A stretch of DNA of 64,000 bases, taken from the NCBI GenBank assembly GCA_946406145.1, contig CAMJJL010000003.1, positions 1 through 64,000 of the forward strand, read 5' to 3'. Below the pieces are notes generated by a model. It saw only the letters and a list, made by a program, of their open reading frames with translations, was not told the origin of the DNA and made no database searches. A program made the translations under genes and the position numbers. The DNA comes from an uncultured Clostridia bacterium (lineage in GTDB: Bacteria; Bacillota; Clostridia; Oscillospirales; Acutalibacteraceae). Below, piece after piece: positions 29,752-41,668 of this stretch; the first letter of the stretch is position 1, and the number at the start of each line of letters is the position of its first letter.

Positions 29752-30399
29752 TTAATTTGATTCGGTATCCTCATCCGTCAGGTACGAATAAAGCGTAAAC
29801 TTTGAGATACCGAAGTAGGTCGCGATCTTGTCGCCGGATTTGGTGATCAGGAGCGCGCCTTTGCTGTTCAGATAGCGGATCGCGCGCTGCTTGTCATCCT
29901 TGTTCATCAGAGCGACGGGCTTGCCGATCAGCTCGGTGGATTTCCACAACAGCTCGTCGAGCAGCTCGCCGACGTGCGGCGTGATCTTCTCGGGCTCGGA
30001 CGCGGTCGCCGGAGCGGTCAGTTCCGTCAGCGACGCGGCGGCGACGCTCAGGGCGGTGATGTCGTGGTTGATGGAGAAGATCGCGATCGCCTTGCCCTTG
30101 TCGTCGCGGATGTAGACGGTGGTGGATTTGAGCACCTTACCGTCGGTGGTCTTGGTGAAGTAGCCGATGCGATCCTCACGCGACTGTTCCGCCTGACTGA
30201 GCTCCTCGAGCACCACAGCCGAAGCGCCGTCTCCGACGCTGCGACCCGTTACCTCACCGTTTTCGATGTAGATGATGGAGCTGTCGGCGGCGTTCTTGAC
30301 TGTCAGATCGTGGATGGCGACCTCACAGTCTTTGCCGTAGTGCAGGGCGATGGCGTGCGCCAAGGAGCACAGGGTGTTCTTGAGTTGTTCGTTGAGCAT
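29752..30399 (-). CDS. YheO-type PAS plus HTH transcriptional regulator
   Basis: LAHAIALHYGKDCEVAIHDLTVKNAADSSIIYIENGEVTGRSVGDG; C-terminal KGALLITKSGDKIATYFGISKFTLYSYL. Confidence 0.85.
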   Translation of the reverse strand: MLNEQLKNTLCSLAHAIALHYGKDCEVAIHDLTVKNAADSSIIYIENGEVTGRSVGDGASAVVLEELSQAEQSREDRIGYFTKTTDGKVLKSTTVYIRDDKGKAIAIFSINHDITALSVAAASLTELTAPATASEPEKITPHVGELLDELLWKSTELIGKPVALMNKDDKQRAIRYLNSKGALLITKSGDKIATYFGISKFTLYSYLTDEDTESN

Positions 30400-30582
30400 A
30401 GCAAGCCCCGTTTCTACCGGTTTTCATACAAATTTTTAGCAAATCTAAAAACTATTTATATTGTAATACATTTGCTTGTGTTTATCAATGGTTAAGTGAA
30501 GTTTTTTTGAGAATTTTTGTATGGATATCGGGGGATAGAACTTTCAAAATACACCCGATAGTGTTATAATAAAGCAGAAGCG

Positions 30583-31446
30583 ATGATGAAAGGGTGTGCT
30601 CTTTTGAAAACCTGTGATCTACATACACACTCCGTCTACTCCGACGGTACCTATACGCCTGCCGAGCTGATCGACACAGCGGTCGGCGCTGGACTGTCCG
30701 CGGTCGCCTTGACCGACCACAACACCGTTTCGGGACTGGATTCATTCATCGAGGCAGGACAGGGGAAGCCCATCGAGTTGGTTCCCGGCGTGGAGTTCTC
30801 CACCGCCGATAACGGCACCGAGCTGCATATCCTCGGGCTGTTCATTCCGCCCGAGAGCCATTACACGATCAACAGCTATATCGATAAGGCGGCGACGCTG
30901 AAGGAACAGAGCAATTATCGACTTGTCAATCGCTTGCGCGAGCACGGATACGACATTACCTATGTGGATATTCTCGATCATTCCAAGGGTCACGTCAACC
31001 GCGCTAACATTGCTGCTGAGCTGCTCAGGAAGGGGTATATCGAAAGCATCGACTGGGCGTTCAAAAACATCCTGCACAAGGACTACGGGTTGTATGAGCC
31101 GCCCGAGAGGTTGTCATCGATCGAGACGATCCGCTTTATCCGTGAGATCGGCGCTGTCGCGGTTTGGGCACACCCGTATTTTCACATGACCTTCGATCAG
31201 GCGGAGGAGTTTTTGCCGCGCGCGGTAGCCGCCGGGTTACAGGGGATGGAAACGATCTACAGCACCTATGATGACGCAACGACAAAAAAGGCAAAAGAGG
31301 TATGCCGGCGGTTCGGCATCTGCGAGAGCGGCGGCAGTGATTTTCACGGTGCGAACAAGCCGAAGATCTCACTCGGAAAGGGATACGGCAACCTGCGGAT
31401 CCCCTATGAATTCTACGAAAGATTGAAGAGCCTGAAAAACACCTAA
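30583..31446 (+). CDS. PHP domain metal-dependent phosphoesterase
   Basis: CDLHTHSVYSDGTYTPAELIDTAVGAGLSAVALTDHNTVSGLD. Confidence 0.9.
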   Translation: MMKGCALLKTCDLHTHSVYSDGTYTPAELIDTAVGAGLSAVALTDHNTVSGLDSFIEAGQGKPIELVPGVEFSTADNGTELHILGLFIPPESHYTINSYIDKAATLKEQSNYRLVNRLREHGYDITYVDILDHSKGHVNRANIAAELLRKGYIESIDWAFKNILHKDYGLYEPPERLSSIETIRFIREIGAVAVWAHPYFHMTFDQAEEFLPRAVAAGLQGMETIYSTYDDATTKKAKEVCRRFGICESGGSDFHGANKPKISLGKGYGNLRIPYEFYERLKSLKNT

Positions 31447-31582
31447 AAATCTTTCAGAAAACCGAAAATTTTATTTGACACAAGCCCGTGATGTAGTATA
31501 ATAAAAGTGTATCAATGATTGCGCCGCGGCGCGTGGATTGCCTGCGGCATGAATTGAATGAGCCAAGAAAAGGAGGATCACT

Positions 31583-32791
31583 ATGATTGATTATACCGCG
31601 ATCAAAAAAGCAGCCGAAAACTATGAGAAGGACATGACCGCTTTTCTGCGCGAGCTGATTGCCATTCCCAGCGAGTCTGCCGAGGAAGAGGGCGTCGCCA
31701 AGCGTATTGTCAAAGAGATGGAGCAGCTCGGCTTTGACGAGGCGTTCATCGACAAGATGGGCAACGTCCACGGCGTGATGGGCAAGGGAGAGAAGATCAT
31801 CGCCTTTGACGGCCACATCGACACCGTCGGACTGGGCGAGCTCTCCAACTGGAAGTTCGATCCGTACAAGGGCTATGAGAATGACACTGAGATCGGAGGT
31901 CGCGGTGGAAGTGACCAGACAGGCGGCGTGGTATCCGCTGTCTACGGCGCCAAGATTATGAAGGATCTCGGGCTGATCCCCGAGGGCTACAAGGTGCTGG
32001 TTACCGGTACCGTGCAGGAAGAGGACTGCGACGGTCTGTGTTGGCAGTTCATCCATAACGAAATGGACGTCACTCCCGAATTCGTTGTCATCACCGAGCC
32101 GACCGATCAGGGCATCTATCGCGGCCATCGCGGACGTATGGAGATCCGCGTCGAGGTCAAGGGCGTCTCCTGCCACGGCTCCGCTCCCGAGCGCGGCGAT
32201 AACGCGATCTATAAGATGGCGCAGATCGTGCTGGAGGTCAGAGATCTCAACGAGCATCTGCATTTTGATCCTTTCCTCGGCAAAGGCACCGTCACCGTCA
32301 CCCAGCAGTTCTACAATTCTCCGTCACGCTGTGCGGTAGCGGATTTCGCGGCGATATCACTCGACCGTCGGCTGACCGACGGCGAGACATGGGAGAGTGC
32401 TCTGGAAGAAGTACGGAACCTGCCGTCCGTCAAGAAGTACGGCGCGGAGGTCAGCATGTATAAATACGAGCGTCCGTCGTGGACGGGGCTGGTCTATCCG
32501 ACCGAGTGCTTCTTCCCGACATGGGTCATCCCCGAGGACCATCCTGCCTGCAAAGCGATGGTCGCCGCCCACAAGGGCATGTACGGAGAGCCCAGGGTCG
32601 ACAAGTGGACGTTCTCGACCAACGGCGTGTCCATCATGGGACGCTACGGCATCCCGTGCATCGGCTTCGGACCCGGCGCCGAGGCGCAGGCGCACGCGCC
32701 CAATGAGATCACATGGAAGGCGGATCTGGTGCGATGTGCCGCCGTATACGCCGCCGTGCCGATGAATTACGATGCGGTGAATGGTGAATAG
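31583..32791 (+). CDS. ygeY: YgeY family M20-type hydrolase
   Basis: [74 protein letters not shown]. Confidence 0.85.
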   Translation: MIDYTAIKKAAENYEKDMTAFLRELIAIPSESAEEEGVAKRIVKEMEQLGFDEAFIDKMGNVHGVMGKGEKIIAFDGHIDTVGLGELSNWKFDPYKGYENDTEIGGRGGSDQTGGVVSAVYGAKIMKDLGLIPEGYKVLVTGTVQEEDCDGLCWQFIHNEMDVTPEFVVITEPTDQGIYRGHRGRMEIRVEVKGVSCHGSAPERGDNAIYKMAQIVLEVRDLNEHLHFDPFLGKGTVTVTQQFYNSPSRCAVADFAAISLDRRLTDGETWESALEEVRNLPSVKKYGAEVSMYKYERPSWTGLVYPTECFFPTWVIPEDHPACKAMVAAHKGMYGEPRVDKWTFSTNGVSIMGRYGIPCIGFGPGAEAQAHAPNEITWKADLVRCAAVYAAVPMNYDAVNGE

Positions 32792-32928
32792 TGAATGGTG
32801 AATGGTTGAGGGCGGGACACCCGCACCCGATTGATAATCATAACAGAACGTTGCGTTTTGCATTGATAGGAATCAAAAACGCGAAGCGTTTCCCACCACC
32901 ATTCACCATTAGTCATTCACCGTTCACC
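32777..32928. repeat. Heptamer-armed inverted element (GTGAATG family)
   Basis: (GTGAATR)n at left, CACCATTCACCATTAGTCATTCACCGTTCACC at right; contains AACGCGAAGCGTT. Confidence 0.7.
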
Positions 32929-32948
32929 AAAAAGGAAAGGAATCTATT

Positions 32949-34142
<1,194 letters not shown>

Positions 34143-34144
34143 TA

Positions 34145-34265
34145 GTTAGGAGTTAGGAGTTAGGAGTTAGGAGTTGTGGGTGGGCGCTGCCCACACCTGT
34201 TTATAAGAATCAAAACGCGAAGCGTTTCCCTCAACTCCTCACTTCTCACTCCTCACTCCTCACTG
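34145..34265. repeat. Heptamer-armed inverted element (GTTAGGA family)
   Basis: GTTAGGA x4, GTGGGCGCTGCCCAC hairpin, AACGCGAAGCGTT, inverted ACTCCTCACTTCTCACTCCTCACTCCTCACT. Confidence 0.7.
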
Positions 34266-34321
34266 AACAGACAGTTATTTAGGGAATTCCATTTGAGTTT
34301 TTCTGATTATTATGAGAGAGA

Positions 34322-35263
34322 ATGAAACGTAAAATTGTCGTCGCCCTGGGCGGAAATGCTTTGGGCAAAACCTTAACCGAACAATTACAGGCGGTGGAGC
34401 ATACCGCTAAGGCAATTGCCGATCTGATCGAGGACGGCAACGAGGTCGTCATCACCCACGGCAACGGTCCTCAGGTCGGCAAGATCGACGCCGCGATGAA
34501 CGCCCTGCTGCTCGAGGATCCCACCGAGGAAAAAACCTCGCTCTCGATGTGCGTTGCCATGAGTCAGGCGTATATAGGGTACGATATTCAGAATGCCCTG
34601 CGCAAGGAGCTCATGCTGCGCGGCATGTACAAGCCTGTCGTCACCATCATCACACAGGTCGAGGTGAGCAGCGACGATCCTGCGATGAAACACCCGACAA
34701 AGCCGATCGGCAAGTTCATGACGTATGAACAGGCGCAACGCCTCAAGGAGCAGTATGGCTATACGATCGCAGAGGACTCCGGCAGGGGCTGGCGGCGTGT
34801 GGTCGCGTCCCCTCAGCCACAGTATATCATCGAGATCGACGCCATCCGCGCCTCTCTGCGAGAGGGCTCTGTCGTGGTATGCTGCGGAGGCGGCGGTATC
34901 CCCGTGCGCCGAAAGGGCGATTATCTCAAGGGCTGTGCCGCCGTCATCGACAAGGATACTTGCTCGGCGCTGTTGGCGGAGAACCTCAACGCCGATATCC
35001 TGATGATCCTCACCGCGGTCGACAAGGTGAAGATCCGTTACGGCAAGCCCGATGAACGCAGTCTTGACTGTATGAGCCTCGACGATATTCAGCGCTATAG
35101 CGACCGCGGCGAGTTCGCCGCCGGCAGTATGCTGCCCAAGGTCGAAGCCTGCGCGACATTCGTCAAAGGCGCCTCCGGCAGAAAGGCGATCATCGCCGCG
35201 CTGGATCAGGCAGGCGACGCGGTAAAAGGAAATGCAGGGACGGTTGTTTTTGGTGAACAGTGA
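34322..35263 (+). CDS. arcC: Carbamate kinase
   Basis: IVVALGGNALGKT, VVITHGNGPQVGKIDAAM, PIGKFMTYEQA, DSGRGWRRVVASPQP, VVCCGGGGIPV. Confidence 0.93.
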   Translation: MKRKIVVALGGNALGKTLTEQLQAVEHTAKAIADLIEDGNEVVITHGNGPQVGKIDAAMNALLLEDPTEEKTSLSMCVAMSQAYIGYDIQNALRKELMLRGMYKPVVTIITQVEVSSDDPAMKHPTKPIGKFMTYEQAQRLKEQYGYTIAEDSGRGWRRVVASPQPQYIIEIDAIRASLREGSVVVCCGGGGIPVRRKGDYLKGCAAVIDKDTCSALLAENLNADILMILTAVDKVKIRYGKPDERSLDCMSLDDIQRYSDRGEFAAGSMLPKVEACATFVKGASGRKAIIAALDQAGDAVKGNAGTVVFGEQ

Positions 35264-35472
35264 ATGGTGAATAGTGAATAGTGTTGGGAAAGCCTGACGG
35301 CTTTTGGATTCAATAACAGCATATAAACAGAAATGCTCACGACTCTTTGTCAGCCGTGAGCATTATTTTTTGGAATGACTATGTCATTGTATTGATCGCC
35401 GATTCTTGAAAATAATTATCATTTGGGTGAGGGCAGCGCCCTCCATCAATCATTCACTATTCGCCGTTCACC
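35253..35472. repeat. Heptamer-armed inverted element (GTGAATR family) between convergent arcC and tagF-like genes
   Basis: GTGAACAGTGAATGGTGAATAGTGAATAGTG ... CAATCATTCACTATTCGCCGTTCACC. Confidence 0.7.
35333..35372 (+). terminator. Hairpin ATGCTCACG...CGTGAGCAT followed by a T-tract
   Basis: Inverted repeat followed by TATTTTTTGG. Confidence 0.65.
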
Positions 35473-38179
35473 TTAGCTTATCCTTGTCCACCTGCTGCTG
35501 GAACTGCATGATCTCGTTGTAGATACGTTCACAGTTGTTGTGATCGTCGTAGTGGTAGAAGTCATCGACCCTCGCGATGTACTCGGGCTTCATCTTGCAG
35601 CCGTTTTCCATGTATTCACACAGGGTATCGACCAGCATATCGGAGGTGGTGCAGATCTCGCCGAAGCCCATCGTGTCGTAGAAAAATCCGCCGTCATCGT
35701 AATGCGCAGGCAGCTCGTCGGGGTGGAAGTAGACCAGCGGCTTTTTCATGTACGCAAAGTCGAACTGTACGCCGGAGTAGTCGGTGACCATCAGGCTGGA
35801 TTCGGTGAGGATCTTCTCGTAGCTCATATCGCCGACCGAGGAAATGACGTCCACATACGGGTCAGGCGTGTAGTCATTTACCTGCGCAGAGAGGATCGGG
35901 TGCAGCAGATACTTGATCTTGTAGCCGGTGCGCTTAGCGGTCTCGATGAGTTTTTGGTTATTGATCAGGTCGTTGTAGATGCGATAATAGACCGTGTTCT
36001 TGAAGTCGGGGTTGTACGAGCGCTGTTCGCCCTCGCTGGTGGTGACGGGCATCGCGTTGTACATACGCCAGGTCGGAGTGATGAGGATCTGCTTTTGATC
36101 GTTGTTGATCAGTCCGTCATACCTGCCGATACCGGTCATCTTGATGATACCGGTGTCCTTGTAGCCGTAGGCGTGGTTATTCAGGTTCTTTTCTTCATAC
36201 TTGGAGGCGATGAAATACATGCGTGTGTTATCGATGATACGCTGCTGTGCCATCGCGCATTTTTGTACCGACAGACCGTGCTGCAGGCACATGGTCGGGA
36301 AATTGCACAGGTCGCGGATAAAGCGGCTCTTGTCCAGACTGTAGCCGTTGAACGGGAAGGTCTGGGAGTTGGTGATCAGCGCGATATCCGCGTTGAGGAA
36401 CGCCATCTTGTGCTTGATCGAACCCGTCTTGACGGGGTGCAGACCGTCCTTTTTCATCTGACGGTAGTCAGAGGTGTTCTTGTCGATGATGTAGTAGCGT
36501 GTGACGCCGTCCTTTTTATCCTTGCAGTAGCGGTACATATACTCGCTGCTGTCGCCGCCCTTGTAGAGCTTGTCGTACATCAGCCAGATGCGCTTGTTCT
36601 TGTAGAATGGGCGAGTCAACCAGTATTCCAGTCGGGTGATGAAGGTGCGCTTGCTCTCCCTGAATACGCGCGGCAGGTATTTCAGCTCGCGCTTGAGGGC
36701 CTTGCCTGCGGAGGCGTGCTCGATCACCAGCTCACGGTTATTGTTGATAGTCGCCATGTATTTGTTGAAGCGCCAGTAGCCGCCCTCGGGAGCTGCCGCG
36801 AACTTAGCCCAGTGATGCAGGTAGGAGAATTGCAGCGATACGCGGGTATTCTTGTACTTTGCGTAGAAGCTCAGTCTCTGTGTGGGGCGACTGTTGTCGA
36901 ATGAAAGCTCCAAATGGAAGGTGAATTTTTTATAGGCGCTGATGCCGAAATACTTGGTGAGCGAGTAGCGATCGTTATCCTCAAGGTCGATCCGCTCGCC
37001 GTTCCACTCGGCATACAGCTCAATGTTTTTGAGGTTGAATACCTGACGGAAGGAGCCGTCGAGCAGCAGCTTGCCGTCAGTGTAGTCGAGCACATGCAGA
37101 CCGACTCTCTGCCCCTGCATACGCGCGATGACGACGTCGCTGCAGTCGAGGGTGACGTCCTCGTTGCCCTCGCTCAAATGCTGCGGCATTTGGTAGAGGT
37201 CGGTATCGTATTTGAGCATATAGAACATCTCGGCGGCTTCTTCACTGTAGCCGAGAGATTTGTACTTACCCGCGTTGAGGATGATGGTGTCGTCGAGCAG
37301 ATCGAGCACCTTCTTGCACGCTTGCAGAAACAGCTCCAGCTCTTCTTCACTCATATTGCGCTTGTTGCGGTTGTTCATATTGGCGAGGAATCGCGCGGAC
37401 ACGGCATACATCAGGTAGTATTGGATGAAGATGGGGAGGGTGCCGTCGCTGTTTTTGAAGCGATCCGCCAGCGGCAGCAGGAAGCGCTCGATGCTGTCGC
37501 GGTACCAGTCGATGTCGTTGGAGGGGACGAAGTACGCCGAGTCGTCGCTCAGCGGCATGAAGGTGTTGAAGTTCGCCTTCTCCATCGCGAAATAGGTGGG
37601 ATGATCTTGTTGCAGACGGAGCATCACATCGTGAAAGTATTCGAATTTCAGCGAGACGTCGGCAGGATACTGCCTGAGCACCTTGCTCTCGATCAGGTTA
37701 CCGTCGATCTCCATTTGCAGGAGGTTGGGATAGTTGCGGATATCCGCCTCCTTGTTGAGCATAATAAGCGGCACATTGGTGCGGCTGATATATTTGTAGC
37801 GTGTGTAGACGGGATTAATGCAAAAACGGTTCGGCGCCGCAAAGCACCACGGCTTCTTTTCGCCTACCGATGTAAGGGCATTCATAAAGTAGTGACTGCC
37901 GAACACATCACCCGGTCGTGCAACAACAGCGTAATCGGCGCTCAGGTTCTCGAGCGCGATGTTGTAGGCTGTCGCCTCACCGCCTGCGCCGGGCTTGTTG
38001 ATGACGCGCACATTATGATAAGCGCTGAGCTTATCGGCGGCGTTCTGCTCGGCGGAAGTATCGATGACCAGCAGTTCGATCTCTCCGGTATTGACGCTTC
38101 TCTGATTCTTGACGGAATCAGCTGTTTTCAGGATCAGGTCTGAGCTCTCGATATATGGAACGATAACGGAGACTGACAT
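35468..38179 (-). CDS. GT2-type glycosyltransferase fused to a CDP-glycerol glycerophosphotransferase (TagF-like) domain
   Basis: N-term MSVSVIVPYIESSDLILKTADSVKNQ; C-term MTGIGRYDGLINNDQKQILITPTWRM...LMVTDYSGVQFDFAYMKKPLVYFHPDELP. Confidence 0.88.
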   Translation of the reverse strand: MSVSVIVPYIESSDLILKTADSVKNQRSVNTGEIELLVIDTSAEQNAADKLSAYHNVRVINKPGAGGEATAYNIALENLSADYAVVARPGDVFGSHYFMNALTSVGEKKPWCFAAPNRFCINPVYTRYKYISRTNVPLIMLNKEADIRNYPNLLQMEIDGNLIESKVLRQYPADVSLKFEYFHDVMLRLQQDHPTYFAMEKANFNTFMPLSDDSAYFVPSNDIDWYRDSIERFLLPLADRFKNSDGTLPIFIQYYLMYAVSARFLANMNNRNKRNMSEEELELFLQACKKVLDLLDDTIILNAGKYKSLGYSEEAAEMFYMLKYDTDLYQMPQHLSEGNEDVTLDCSDVVIARMQGQRVGLHVLDYTDGKLLLDGSFRQVFNLKNIELYAEWNGERIDLEDNDRYSLTKYFGISAYKKFTFHLELSFDNSRPTQRLSFYAKYKNTRVSLQFSYLHHWAKFAAAPEGGYWRFNKYMATINNNRELVIEHASAGKALKRELKYLPRVFRESKRTFITRLEYWLTRPFYKNKRIWLMYDKLYKGGDSSEYMYRYCKDKKDGVTRYYIIDKNTSDYRQMKKDGLHPVKTGSIKHKMAFLNADIALITNSQTFPFNGYSLDKSRFIRDLCNFPTMCLQHGLSVQKCAMAQQRIIDNTRMYFIASKYEEKNLNNHAYGYKDTGIIKMTGIGRYDGLINNDQKQILITPTWRMYNAMPVTTSEGEQRSYNPDFKNTVYYRIYNDLINNQKLIETAKRTGYKIKYLLHPILSAQVNDYTPDPYVDVISSVGDMSYEKILTESSLMVTDYSGVQFDFAYMKKPLVYFHPDELPAHYDDGGFFYDTMGFGEICTTSDMLVDTLCEYMENGCKMKPEYIARVDDFYHYDDHNNCERIYNEIMQFQQQVDKDKLR

Positions 38180-38315
38180 ATTCTTTCCCCTTTCACAGGA
38201 GCGTTCATACGCTCCTTTTCAACTATACATCATACCATATACAAGCCCTTTTTGTCAATAAAAGCGCACGTATTTGAGTGAGGAGTTGAGGAAGCGGCTA
38301 ATCGGAATCAGGAGA

Positions 38316-38518
38316 GCCTTCCCCTCGGGGGGAAGGTGTCGACCAACGGGAGACGGATGAGGGGACAACCTTTCCTATAGATGTAGGATTCAGTGGGCTG
38401 AATGATTACCGAGAATCGTGAAAAAGCCTTACTCTCTTTGTTAAGATGATCTTTCGGCTAACTCAGCCCCTCATCCGACTCGGCTTGCGCCGAGCCACCT
38501 TCCCCCCGAGGGGAAGGC
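38316..38518. repeat. ~203-bp non-autonomous copy of the DUF559-type element
   Basis: GCCTTCCCCTCGGGGGGAAGGTGTC...GATGAGGGGACAACC ... CTCTTTGTTAAGATGATCTTTCGGC...GCCCCTCATCCG...CACCTTCCCCCCGAGGGGAAGGC. Confidence 0.7.
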
Positions 38519-38716
38519 TTTTTATTTTCAACGAAACGTTTCAGTAACACAGAAAAAGGCGCACGCGCCCCCCCGAGGGGAAGACTTTTGCGTTTTGATT
38601 GATCATTCCTCGTGATTATACCTATATTTATGCGCATAATACCGTGATTATTTGACTTGATAAATGACGGAAAGTTCGCTATAATAGTATACGGATTTTG
38701 TCGAGAGTGACTGAAA

Positions 38717-38789
38717 ATGCAGAAAAATGAAAAAATATGCAAAACGCCCTTGACAAATATGCAAAACGGTGTATAATTAATGCATAAAC
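38717..38789 (+). promoter_or_regulatory. argG operon promoter (TTGACA 38750-38755, TATAAT 38772-38777) with phased ATGCA repeats, candidate ArgR operators
   Basis: ATGCA at 38717, 38737, 38759 and 38780; the middle two are identical AATATGCAAAACG repeats 22 bp apart. Confidence 0.6.
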
Positions 38790-38825
38790 TTCAATTTTAA
38801 CGCATATTCATTCGGAGGTATTACC

Positions 38826-40055
38826 ATGCAAGCTATCAACAAGGAAACCATCAAGAAGGTCGTTCTCGCTTATTCGGGCGGTCTGGACACATCCATCATC
38901 ATCCCGTGGCTCAAAGAGAACTACAATAACTGCGAGGTCATCGCGGTATCCGGCAATGTCGGTCAGAACGACGAGCTCGAGGGGCTGGAGGAAAAGGCGC
39001 TCAAAACCGGCGCTTCCAAGCTCTATGTCCTCGACCAGACCGAGGAGTATGTCGATGATTTCATCATCCCCACCATGAAGGCCGGCGCAGTATACGAGGA
39101 ATACCTGCTGGGCACCTCTACCGCTCGTCCCTGCATTGCGAAGGGTCTTGTTGAGATCGCACTCAAGGAAGGCGCCGACGCGATCTGCCACGGCTGTACC
39201 GGCAAGGGCAACGATCAGGTTCGTTTTGAGCTGGCGATCAAGCACTTTGCGCCCAATATGCCCATCATCGCTCCGTGGCGAATCTGGGATATCAAGTCCC
39301 GTGAGGAAGAGATCGAGTATGCCGAGGCGCATAACATCCCCCTCAAGATCAACCGTGAGACCAACTACAGTAAGGATAAGAACCTGTGGCATCTGAGCCA
39401 TGAGGGTCTTGACCTCGAGGATACCAACAACGAGCCGACTTATGAGAAGCCCGGCTTCCTCGAGATGGGCGTATCCCCGATCGACGCCCCCGATGAGCCG
39501 ACTTATGTTACCATCGAATTTGAACAGGGCACGCCCGTCGCGCTCGACGGCGAGAAGATGTCCGCGAAGAATATCATCCTCAAGCTCAACGAGCTGGGCG
39601 GCAAGAACGGTATCGGTCTGCTCGATATCGTCGAGAATCGTCTGGTCGGCATGAAGTGCCGCGGCGTCTACGAGACCCCCGGCGGCACCATCCTCTACAA
39701 GGCGCATGAGACCCTAGAATCCATCTGCCTCGACAAGATGACCATGCACGAGAAACAGCGCCTGTCCATCACCTTCGCTGAGCTGGTCTATAACGGTCAG
39801 TGGTTCACTCCGCTGAGAGAAGCCCTCTCCGCCTTCGTCGACAAGACGCAGGAGAAGGTCACCGGTTATGTCAAATTAAAGCTCTATAAGGGCAACATCA
39901 TCAAGGCCGGCGTTGACAGCCCCTACAGCCTGTACAGTGAGGAGATCGCAACCTTCGGCGAGTCCGATTACGATCAGACCGATAGTGCCGGCTTCATCAA
40001 CCTCTACGGTTTGCCCATCAAGGTGCAGGCGGTCGTGGACGAGAAAAATAAATAA
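38826..40055 (+). CDS. argG: Argininosuccinate synthase
   Basis: [38 protein letters not shown]. Confidence 0.96.
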   Translation: MQAINKETIKKVVLAYSGGLDTSIIIPWLKENYNNCEVIAVSGNVGQNDELEGLEEKALKTGASKLYVLDQTEEYVDDFIIPTMKAGAVYEEYLLGTSTARPCIAKGLVEIALKEGADAICHGCTGKGNDQVRFELAIKHFAPNMPIIAPWRIWDIKSREEEIEYAEAHNIPLKINRETNYSKDKNLWHLSHEGLDLEDTNNEPTYEKPGFLEMGVSPIDAPDEPTYVTIEFEQGTPVALDGEKMSAKNIILKLNELGGKNGIGLLDIVENRLVGMKCRGVYETPGGTILYKAHETLESICLDKMTMHEKQRLSITFAELVYNGQWFTPLREALSAFVDKTQEKVTGYVKLKLYKGNIIKAGVDSPYSLYSEEIATFGESDYDQTDSAGFINLYGLPIKVQAVVDEKNK

Positions 40056-40067
40056 TTTTTCTCGTCA

Positions 40068-40170
40068 GTGGAAAATGGATAATGGAAAATTGTTTCAGCA
40101 TCAATCGGAAAATTGTTCGAGCGAAGCGAGGTTCCTTCATTTTCAACTTTCCACTTTCAACTTTCAATTC
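40068..40170. repeat. Heptamer-armed inverted element (GGAAART family) between argG and argH
   Basis: GTGGAAAATGGATAATGGAAAATTG ... CATTTTCAACTTTCCACTTTCAACTTTCAATTC. Confidence 0.65.
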
Positions 40171-40246
40171 AAAGATCAACGTTTACGGGTCGGGGAAGTC
40201 TATCGATACCCCCGACCCTCACGGCGTATATAAAGGATGTATTATT

Positions 40247-41617
40247 ATGGCTAAAATGTGGGCGGGACGTACCGCAGGAGATACCAGTAAACTGGCTGAC
40301 GAATTCAACAGCTCCATCGGCTTTGATTCGCGGATGTTCAAGGAGGACATCACGGGCTCCATCGCGCACGCGCAGATGCTCGCGAAGCAGGGCATCATCG
40401 AGCGCAAAGAGGCTGATACCCTCTGCGACGAGCTGTTAAAGATCCTCGAGGACATCACCTCGGGCAAGCTTTCGATCGATATGAACGCCGAGGACATCCA
40501 CATGTTCATCGAGGAAGAGCTGACAAAGCGCGTCGGCGATGTGGGCAAGAAGCTCCATACCGCGCGTTCCAGAAACGATCAGGTCGCGCTCGATCTGCGC
40601 ATGTATCTGATGAACCGTGTGGATGAGCTGTGTGCCGATGTAAAGCACCTGATCGCCGCCCTTGCCGATAAGGCGGAAACATACAAAGAGGCGATCATGC
40701 CCGGCTACACCCACTTGCAGCGCGCACAGCCCATCATGTTCGGTCATCATTTGCTCGCTTACGCGATGATGCTCCTGCGTGACGTCGACCGCATGACCGA
40801 CTGCAAGCGAAGGATGAATATCTCTCCGATCGGCTGCTGTGCTCTGGCAGGCACTACTTATGACACCGACCGTTACTTTGAGGCGGAGCAGCTCGGCTTT
40901 GACGGTATTGCGATGAACTCGCTCGACGGTGTGTCCGATCGTGATTTTGTCATCGAGCTGCTGTCCGATATCGCAATTTTAATGATGCACCTCTCGCGCC
41001 TGAGTGAGGAGATCATCCTCTGGTCAAGTTGGGAATTCGGCTTTGTGGAGCTGTCCGACGCCTACACCACCGGTTCGTCCATCATGCCGCAGAAGAAGAA
41101 CTCCGATATGGCGGAGCTGGTACGCGGCAAGACGGGTCGTGTCTACGGCGATCTGATAGGCGCTTTGACGGTGCTTAAGGGTTTGCCTCTCGCCTACAAC
41201 AAGGATATGCAGGAGGATAAGGAGGGCGTGTTCGACGCGGTCGATACCGCTTCCATGTCTGTAAAGATCTTCATCGGCATGATCTCTACCATGAAGGTCA
41301 AGACCGAGAATATGAAGAAGGCGGCGCAGCGCGGATTTATCAATGCGACCGATCTCGCCGATTACCTCACCAAGAAGGGTATGCCCTTCCGTTCGGCATA
41401 TAAGATCTCCGGCTCCATCGTCGCCTATTGCATCGAGAACGGCGAGGTGCTCGAGACCCTGCCCTTGGAGAAATATAAAGAGTATTCAGACCTGTTTGAG
41501 CAGGATCTGTATGAGGATATCGATCTGTTCACCTGCGTCAACAAGCGCAATTCCGTCGGCGGCACCTCGGTGCAGTCGATCGAACAGCAGATCAAATTTG
41601 TGAGAGAGAAGTTGTAA
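40247..41617 (+). CDS. argH: Argininosuccinate lyase
   Basis: MAKMWAGRTAGDTSKLADEFNSSIGFD; HTARSRNDQVALDLRMY; GSSIMPQKKNSDMAELVRGK. Confidence 0.95.
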   Translation: MAKMWAGRTAGDTSKLADEFNSSIGFDSRMFKEDITGSIAHAQMLAKQGIIERKEADTLCDELLKILEDITSGKLSIDMNAEDIHMFIEEELTKRVGDVGKKLHTARSRNDQVALDLRMYLMNRVDELCADVKHLIAALADKAETYKEAIMPGYTHLQRAQPIMFGHHLLAYAMMLLRDVDRMTDCKRRMNISPIGCCALAGTTYDTDRYFEAEQLGFDGIAMNSLDGVSDRDFVIELLSDIAILMMHLSRLSEEIILWSSWEFGFVELSDAYTTGSSIMPQKKNSDMAELVRGKTGRVYGDLIGALTVLKGLPLAYNKDMQEDKEGVFDAVDTASMSVKIFIGMISTMKVKTENMKKAAQRGFINATDLADYLTKKGMPFRSAYKISGSIVAYCIENGEVLETLPLEKYKEYSDLFEQDLYEDIDLFTCVNKRNSVGGTSVQSIEQQIKFVREKL

Positions 41618-41668
41618 ATAGCCTTCCCCTTGAGGGGAAGGATCTGATTTACTCTACCCGGAAGGAAT

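Noticed and set aside
34145-34265. Heptamer arrays as CRISPR
   Set aside because: Repeat unit is 7 bp with no unique spacers and no cas genes; arms are inverted copies.
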